Position numbers and translations under genes: made by a program. From UBA4427 sp045106235 (lineage in GTDB: Bacteria > Myxococcota_A > UBA9160 > UBA4427): DNA of 64,000 bases. Location: assembly GCA_045106235.1 (NCBI GenBank), contig JBGCEJ010000023.1, forward strand, positions 62,001 to 126,000, read 5' to 3'. The notes beneath the pieces are model-generated. The model saw nothing but the letters and a program-made list of their open reading frames with translations, made no database searches and had not been told where the DNA came from. This document shows positions 59,442 through 64,000 of this stretch, in pieces (position 1 is the stretch's first letter; each line of letters opens with the position of its first letter).

Positions 59442-61436
59442 TTACCGGATGATGTAGTCCTCGGGGCGGACGCGAGCCGCCATTTCCCAATACTCGTCGA
59501 TGGTCCAGGGCGAGAGGGTGTAGACCTTGCCGTCTGGATTCTTGTAGTGGCTGTGTTGGATGGCAGGGTGAGACCAGACGAGCGAGCCGATTTGTTCAAC
59601 GAGATCTTCCACATATTCGTCGTGGGCTTTCTCTTTGACTTCGATCTCTTTTGTGAAGGTTTCGGAGCCAGATCCGGCCTCGGATTCGGCGTCGGCGGCG
59701 AGGACTCGGTTGATCGCATCCATTGCATGCATCGTTTGGAATTCAGAATGAAAGAAGAGCCCGGCGCTATGGGCCAGGTTCGTCCCGGGGCCATAGCAGA
59801 AGAACACGTTCGGGAAGTGAGGGACGGTGATCCCGAGATGAGCGGTGGGCGTGTCGCCCCACTGAGCATGTAGGGAGGCGCCGCCGCGGCCGATCATGTC
59901 GAAGGCGACGAATTCGTTGTGCTTGAATCCGGTCGCATAACAGAGGATATCCGCGGGGTGGAGGGTGCCGTCTTCTGTCAAAATGCCTTCGGGCGTGATC
60001 CGCTCGATACCCGTGCGGACGAGTTCGACATTGTCCCGCTTTAGGCTCGCGAACCAGCTGCCATTATCTTGCAGGGCGCGTTTGCCGATCGCGGGGTAAT
60101 TGGGGATGACCTTCTCCACCAGATCGGGGCGGCCCTCGAGCTGACTATGCATCCATTCGAGAAGGAGGTCGCGGGTGGCGGCATTGGTGGCGTTGACGGA
60201 GCGATGTGTCGGGTCGTTATGCTCCGGGTCGATCCGGAAAGGAGCGACGCCTGAGCCGATCCCGGGGTACGTCATCATGAAGCGCAGCCAGCGGCCGTAG
60301 AACGGAAGGTGTTGCATCGCCCAAGCTTCACCGCTGGGGACTTTCTCATGATAGAGCGGGTTAGGCAGAACCCACTGCGCCGTGCGCTGGAAAATGGAGA
60401 GCTGTTCGACGTCGCCCGCGATCGTTGGAGCAATCTGGAAGCCACTCGCCCCCGCGCCCAGGAGCGCGAAGCGTTTCCCATGATAGTCGAGGTCCTCCGG
60501 CCAGCGGGTGGAATGGAAGGAGGCGCCCTCGAAGGTCTCCATGCCCTCGATGTCAGGGAGGCGAGGGATATTCAGAGATCCCACGGCGGAAATCACGAAG
60601 CGCGCTTCGAGGGTCTCGGTTTTAGCCTGTCTGTCTCCGTCGCTGAGGTCGCGGATGTCGACCTGCCATCGTCCGTTCGTTTCGTCCCAGCGCGCGCCGG
60701 AGACTTCGGTCTGGAAGCGACAATGGGGGCGCAGGCCGTGGCGATCGAGCACGTCGGTGAAATACTGACGTAGCTCGGGATGCTGGCAGAAATACTCGCT
60801 CCAATGCGCGCCGGACTCGAAGGAGTATGCATATTGATGACTCGGGACATCGACCCGTGCGCCGGGATAGCGGTTCTCCCACCACGTGCCGCCGGGGCCG
60901 GCGTTCTTCTCGATGATGGTAAAGGGAAGCCCGGCCTGAGTGAGTCGGATACCCGCCTGGATGCCCGCCATGCCCGCCCCGACGACAACGACGGGAGAAG
61001 CGCTCTTTTGAGCCGCGGAGATTTCGGCGCCCCAAGTAATCGCGCCGCGATCGATCCCATCGAAGCCCAGGTCAAAGAAGAAGAGATTCTCGAGTCGGTC
61101 CGGAAGAGGCTGACAAGCGAGGAACTCCATCATCTCGGCAAGGAGAGTCTTAGGGAGCGTGACTGGCTTGCAGCCGCCGTCTCGAAAGGCTTTGAGGGCA
61201 GGCAAGGCGGCGCGGCGGATTTCGCGGAGTTGCTCTTCGGTCAGACCGCTTTGGATACTGGTCGGGCTCGCCATCAGCGGCCGCCAGTCTCCTCGGATCC
61301 AATCCGGGTCGCCCGTCATATGCACGAGGGCGCAGAGCAAGGCGGGCCCGCTTAGATCCCGCAGTGCTTCTTCGATGACATCGTCTGCATCGGTGAAGGG
61401 AGTTCCGGCGTGAAGCTGAGCTTGGGCATTCGTCAT
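59442..61436 (-). CDS. Baeyer-Villiger-type flavin monooxygenase with N-terminal extension
   Basis: 664 residues, about 120 longer than the first BVMO in the window. The extra N-terminal ~140 residues are helical and found in a subset of BVMOs (e.g. hydroxyacetophenone-monooxygenase-like). FAD motif VVGAGMAGIQ near 150, GGTWWENRYPGARVDVPSHQ, fingerprint FEGASFHSTRWP at 302-313, and LLGAGASGFQ. It would oxidise ketones with NADPH and oxygen. Leads a minus-strand run through VOC, MBL-like, membrane, Rieske, MetE-like, DUF924 and Nudix genes. Confidence 0.9.
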   Translation of the reverse strand: MTNAQAQLHAGTPFTDADDVIEEALRDLSGPALLCALVHMTGDPDWIRGDWRPLMASPTSIQSGLTEEQLREIRRAALPALKAFRDGGCKPVTLPKTLLAEMMEFLACQPLPDRLENLFFFDLGFDGIDRGAITWGAEISAAQKSASPVVVVGAGMAGIQAGIRLTQAGLPFTIIEKNAGPGGTWWENRYPGARVDVPSHQYAYSFESGAHWSEYFCQHPELRQYFTDVLDRHGLRPHCRFQTEVSGARWDETNGRWQVDIRDLSDGDRQAKTETLEARFVISAVGSLNIPRLPDIEGMETFEGASFHSTRWPEDLDYHGKRFALLGAGASGFQIAPTIAGDVEQLSIFQRTAQWVLPNPLYHEKVPSGEAWAMQHLPFYGRWLRFMMTYPGIGSGVAPFRIDPEHNDPTHRSVNATNAATRDLLLEWMHSQLEGRPDLVEKVIPNYPAIGKRALQDNGSWFASLKRDNVELVRTGIERITPEGILTEDGTLHPADILCYATGFKHNEFVAFDMIGRGGASLHAQWGDTPTAHLGITVPHFPNVFFCYGPGTNLAHSAGLFFHSEFQTMHAMDAINRVLAADAESEAGSGSETFTKEIEVKEKAHDEYVEDLVEQIGSLVWSHPAIQHSHYKNPDGKVYTLSPWTIDEYWEMAARVRPEDYIIR

Positions 61437-61503
61437 GCCCCAGATTCTCGCACAGCCACGGGGATCGGCGAGCGGCCCTTTTGGGATTCGCGGCGGTGCG
61501 TCT

Positions 61504-62604
61504 CTAGCGGAATGCGCCGACCGGGAGCGTCAGAGGAAGGTCCAGGGGCGTGACGATCCCGGGCTCGGCTGCGCACACCGCCGGAATCGCGTTGATCACG
61601 CGCATCGTAGTCGCGACCATGCCGTGCTCCGAGAAATTGTCGGGCTGGCCGAGCAGGAGATCGGCGGAAAGGCTGGGGTCGCCCTTGATATCGACATGGT
61701 ACGTGCCGTCCCGCTCGGACTGGGGCCAATTCGGGGCGAGGTCGAGGGCCATGCGATTGATATGTTCGATGACGATGGCATCGCGACCGTCGACGACGCC
61801 GATCGTCTCGAAGCGCACCGCGCCGCAGGTGCCCGGCTCGATGACGCCCGCCGCGGCTTCGATCCGGCGCGGCGTTTCATGTTTCTCGTAGGTCTCGCGA
61901 ATTTCATCGAGCTCGACGCCCAGCGCATCGGCGACCATCCGGACGGGGGGCGCCCAGGCTGAGGCCTGCACCCCCGGCATTTCCATGATGCATCGATGGT
62001 CCATCGGCTTTCCGAGGCCGAAGACTTCGAAGATCGTAAACGCCACGGGGTAGTCCGTGTACGTGAAAAACTCCTGGGTTCGGACCTCTTCGATTTTGTT
62101 CGACATCGTCGCGAGCGTGAGAACGAGATGATCCGCCGCGAAGCCCGGCTCGATTCCGGAGACGTAGAGCGAGGCACCTCCTCGTCGCGCCGCGGACTCC
62201 AGGCGTTCGACGGCCTTGGGGTCGAAGCCAGCGGGGTAGATCAATCCGGGGACGGAGGTGGTGACGATGTTGATGCCGGCGCTGAGCATGCGCTCGAAGT
62301 CGGCGATGCATTCATCCGGCCGTGATTCGCCTGCGGCGGTGTAGCAGATGCAGTCCGGGGCGAGGTCGAAGAGCGCTTCGGCATCCCGTGTGGCTGCGAT
62401 ACCGATTGGGGCATCGCCCATGAGCTCGCCGGCGTCGCGGCCGTCCTTCTCGTCACTGTGCACCCATACGCCCGCGAGCTCCAAATCTTCTCGCTCGTGA
62501 ATGCGCTTGAGGGCGATCGCGCCGCAGCCTCCGGTCGACCACTGGACGATGCGGAGCGGGGCGTCAGGAGGGGAACTCATCATTCGATGTGTTTTCGGTT
62601 TCAT
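61504..62604 (-). CDS. Dihydrodipicolinate-reductase-like / amine-dehydrogenase-family protein
   Basis: 366 residues from ATG 62604 (GAGG upstream; internal ATGs at 62583 and 62580 are alternatives). N-terminal Rossmann fold (IVQWSTGGCGAIALKRI), then TAAGESRPDECIADFERML and a C-terminal domain. It resembles the NAD(P)H-dependent amine-dehydrogenase/DapB-like proteins common in mycobacteria and other lipid degraders, whose substrates are mostly unknown. Upstream of the second BVMO on the same strand with a 67-bp gap; possibly the first gene of the run. Confidence 0.75.
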   Translation of the reverse strand: MKPKTHRMMSSPPDAPLRIVQWSTGGCGAIALKRIHEREDLELAGVWVHSDEKDGRDAGELMGDAPIGIAATRDAEALFDLAPDCICYTAAGESRPDECIADFERMLSAGINIVTTSVPGLIYPAGFDPKAVERLESAARRGGASLYVSGIEPGFAADHLVLTLATMSNKIEEVRTQEFFTYTDYPVAFTIFEVFGLGKPMDHRCIMEMPGVQASAWAPPVRMVADALGVELDEIRETYEKHETPRRIEAAAGVIEPGTCGAVRFETIGVVDGRDAIVIEHINRMALDLAPNWPQSERDGTYHVDIKGDPSLSADLLLGQPDNFSEHGMVATTMRVINAIPAVCAAEPGIVTPLDLPLTLPVGAFR

Positions 62605-62748
62605 CGGCGGGCCTCGGATTGCGGGATTGAGAGAGAGGGAGTGGGCGAGTCGGAAGGCTACCGCTTTTGCTCCTTGCGTTGCTCGACGGATTGGCCGGGA
62701 GAGCTACTGTTCTGATGTTATTAACCCCGCTCGCAGGAGGCCCCGGAA

Positions 62749-63219
62749 ATGAAGGGTAACGACGCCATTATTGAAGCACTGAACGACGTGCTGACCGCGG
62801 AACTCACCGCCATCAATCAGTATTTCATCCATCACAAGATGTGCGAGAACTGGGGCTACGCAAAGCTGTCTAAAAAGAAGTACGAAGAATCGATCGAGGA
62901 AATGAAGCACGCGGACAGGGTGATCGCGCGGATTCTCTACTTTGACGGCGTCCCCAACATGCAGCGTATGAATCCGGTTCTCGTTGGGGAGAACGCGATC
63001 GAGCAACATGAAATCGATCTCGCTCTGGAGCTTGAAGCCGTGAAACGCCTGAACATCGGAATCTCGCTTGCGCGAGAGCATGCCGATAATGGCACACGGG
63101 AACTCTTCGAGTCGATTCTGGTCGAGGAAGAAGAGTCGGTCGATTGGCATGAGCAGCAGCTTCATCTGGTCTCGGAAGTCGGTCGCGAGCGATACCTCTC
63201 CGAGATGATCAACGAATAG
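62749..63219 (+). CDS. bfr: Bacterioferritin with His130 replaced
   Basis: 156 residues, start ATG 62749 with AGGAGG upstream. It keeps E. coli Bfr numbering: Glu18, Glu51, heme-ligand Met52, His54, Glu94 and Glu127, but position 130 is Ser instead of the ferroxidase His (EEESVDW). Bfr assembles a 24-mer iron store with inter-subunit heme. The His-to-Ser change removes one ligand of the second iron. Two heme-use genes with a Fur-like box lie 10 kb away. Confidence 0.9.
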   Translation: MKGNDAIIEALNDVLTAELTAINQYFIHHKMCENWGYAKLSKKKYEESIEEMKHADRVIARILYFDGVPNMQRMNPVLVGENAIEQHEIDLALELEAVKRLNIGISLAREHADNGTRELFESILVEEEESVDWHEQQLHLVSEVGRERYLSEMINE

Positions 63220-63238
63220 ACTGCGCCGGAATTAAGAG

Positions 63239-64000
63239 ATGGATAGCGGCTACACGACCTTTACGATCGAGAAACGCGGTGCGGTGGATTGGCTCACGCT
63301 CAATCGACCGGCCGCGCGCAACGCGATTACCATCGAGATGGCCACGGAGCTGCGCGACTATTTTGCTGCGCTGGTTGAAGACGCCTCGGTTCGAATTGTT
63401 GTTATGCGGGGCGCGGGCAAATCTTTTTGCGCCGGGCTCGATATCAAAGAGGCGGGAGCGACAGCGGGGCCGGACGCACCTTTTGGCGGGGGGATGGGTT
63501 TCCAGACCTACCTCGCCGAAGTCTATTTGCGCATGCGGAAATGCCCGCAGCCGATCGTGTCGCTTGTGCATGGTGCGGCCTGTGGCGGCGGCTTCTCTTT
63601 TGTGATGGCGTCGGATATTCGGATCGCAGGTGAGAGTGCCCGGATGAATGCGGCCTATATCAAGCTCGGCTTGTCTGCCTGCGACATGGGATGCAGCTAT
63701 TTTCTGCCGCGACTCGTGGGGACCTCCGTCGCCTCGGAGCTGATGCTGACGGGCCGCTTTATTGAGGCACAGCGCGCGCTTGCGACGGGTCTGGTCTCCG
63801 AAGTCGTGCCCGATGACCAGCTCGAAGCGGCCGCCGCGGGTTATGTGGACGAGATGCTTGCGACTTCGCCGATGGGACTGCGGATGACGAAGGAGGGGCT
63901 CAATCTGAGCATCGATGCGCCCTCCCTTGAAGCGGCCATGGCGATCGAGAACCGCAATCAGCTGATGTGCTCCTCGAGTCCCGAATTTGTAGCGCGAATG
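63239..64000 (+). CDS. Enoyl-CoA hydratase/isomerase (3' end outside window)
   Basis: 254 codons from ATG 63239 (AAGAG upstream); the frame is open to the last base. Crotonase features: LTLNRPAARNAI, SFCAGLDIKEA (CoA-binding loop), HGAACGGGFSFVMASDIRIA (oxyanion hole), and LGLSACDMGCSYFLPRLVG where classical hydratases have the catalytic Glu pair, so it belongs to a variant subgroup. Probably acts in fatty-acid or cyclic-acid beta-oxidation. 19 bases after bfr. Confidence 0.87.
   Translation, partial: MDSGYTTFTIEKRGAVDWLTLNRPAARNAITIEMATELRDYFAALVEDASVRIVVMRGAGKSFCAGLDIKEAGATAGPDAPFGGGMGFQTYLAEVYLRMRKCPQPIVSLVHGAACGGGFSFVMASDIRIAGESARMNAAYIKLGLSACDMGCSYFLPRLVGTSVASELMLTGRFIEAQRALATGLVSEVVPDDQLEAAAAGYVDEMLATSPMGLRMTKEGLNLSIDAPSLEAAMAIENRNQLMCSSSPEFVARM

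Noticed and set aside
1..64000. CRISPR arrays, rRNA genes, IS elements with transposases
   Set aside because: No regularly spaced direct repeats, rRNA sequence or transposase/integrase reading frame was found in the window.

Overview
This window is GC-rich (roughly 60%) bacterial DNA with tightly packed genes. A Myxococcus-type cysteine-rich repeat, PEP-CTERM proteins, an exosortase/EpsI-type polysaccharide locus, a hybrid NRPS-PKS and many lipid or ketone oxidation genes suggest a deltaproteobacterial or Myxococcota-like environmental lineage. That placement is inference, because no rRNA or ribosomal protein gene is present.

Region 1 (1-26133) is an exopolysaccharide locus with a natural-product assembly line inside it. 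It holds the 3' part of an O-antigen-ligase-like membrane protein, a GMC oxidoreductase, a membrane-anchored SGNH hydrolase and an SDR. A translationally coupled minus-strand operon follows: family-2 glycosyltransferase, Alg14-like protein, Alg13-like protein and a membrane transglutaminase-like protein. Next come a formyltransferase / interrupted-adenylation NRPS, a single-module PKS, a UDP-glucuronate decarboxylase, a CpsD-like kinase, a GumC/Wzz-like chain-length protein, an exosortase-like protein that lacks the catalytic Cys/Arg/His, EpsI and a phosphopantetheinyl transferase. The transferase overlaps epsI, which ties carrier-protein activation to the exosortase-type operon.

Region 2 (26162-40035) is mixed. 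It contains two aldo/keto reductases, secreted proteins with a shared small beta-rich domain, a gmhB/gmhA-like pair, a PLP-dependent decarboxylase/lyase, an MDR reductase, a LysM/M23 lipoprotein, a PAS-GGDEF-EAL protein and a PEP-CTERM protein behind a good sigma-54 promoter match.

Region 3 (40187-44121) is a small island at a tRNA-Arg(CCU) gene. The last 49 nt of the tRNA gene (through CCA) are duplicated 3857 bp downstream (48 of 49 identical). Between the copies lie a leishmanolysin-like PEP-CTERM metalloprotease, an SH3/superinfection-immunity-like membrane protein and two copies of a hairpin-bearing repeat. No integrase is visible.

Region 4 (44264-64000) starts with a large lipoprotein carrying a degenerate subtilase domain. 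Then come RidA, a Baeyer-Villiger monooxygenase / serine hydrolase / CmcJ-like run, a Fur-box-associated heme-utilisation pair, and a nine-gene minus-strand run (DapB-like, second BVMO, VOC, MBL-like, membrane protein, Rieske oxygenase, MetE-like, DUF924, Nudix). The last two genes are bacterioferritin and a truncated enoyl-CoA hydratase. This part reads as oxidative catabolism of ketone or terpenoid/steroid-like substrates plus iron handling.
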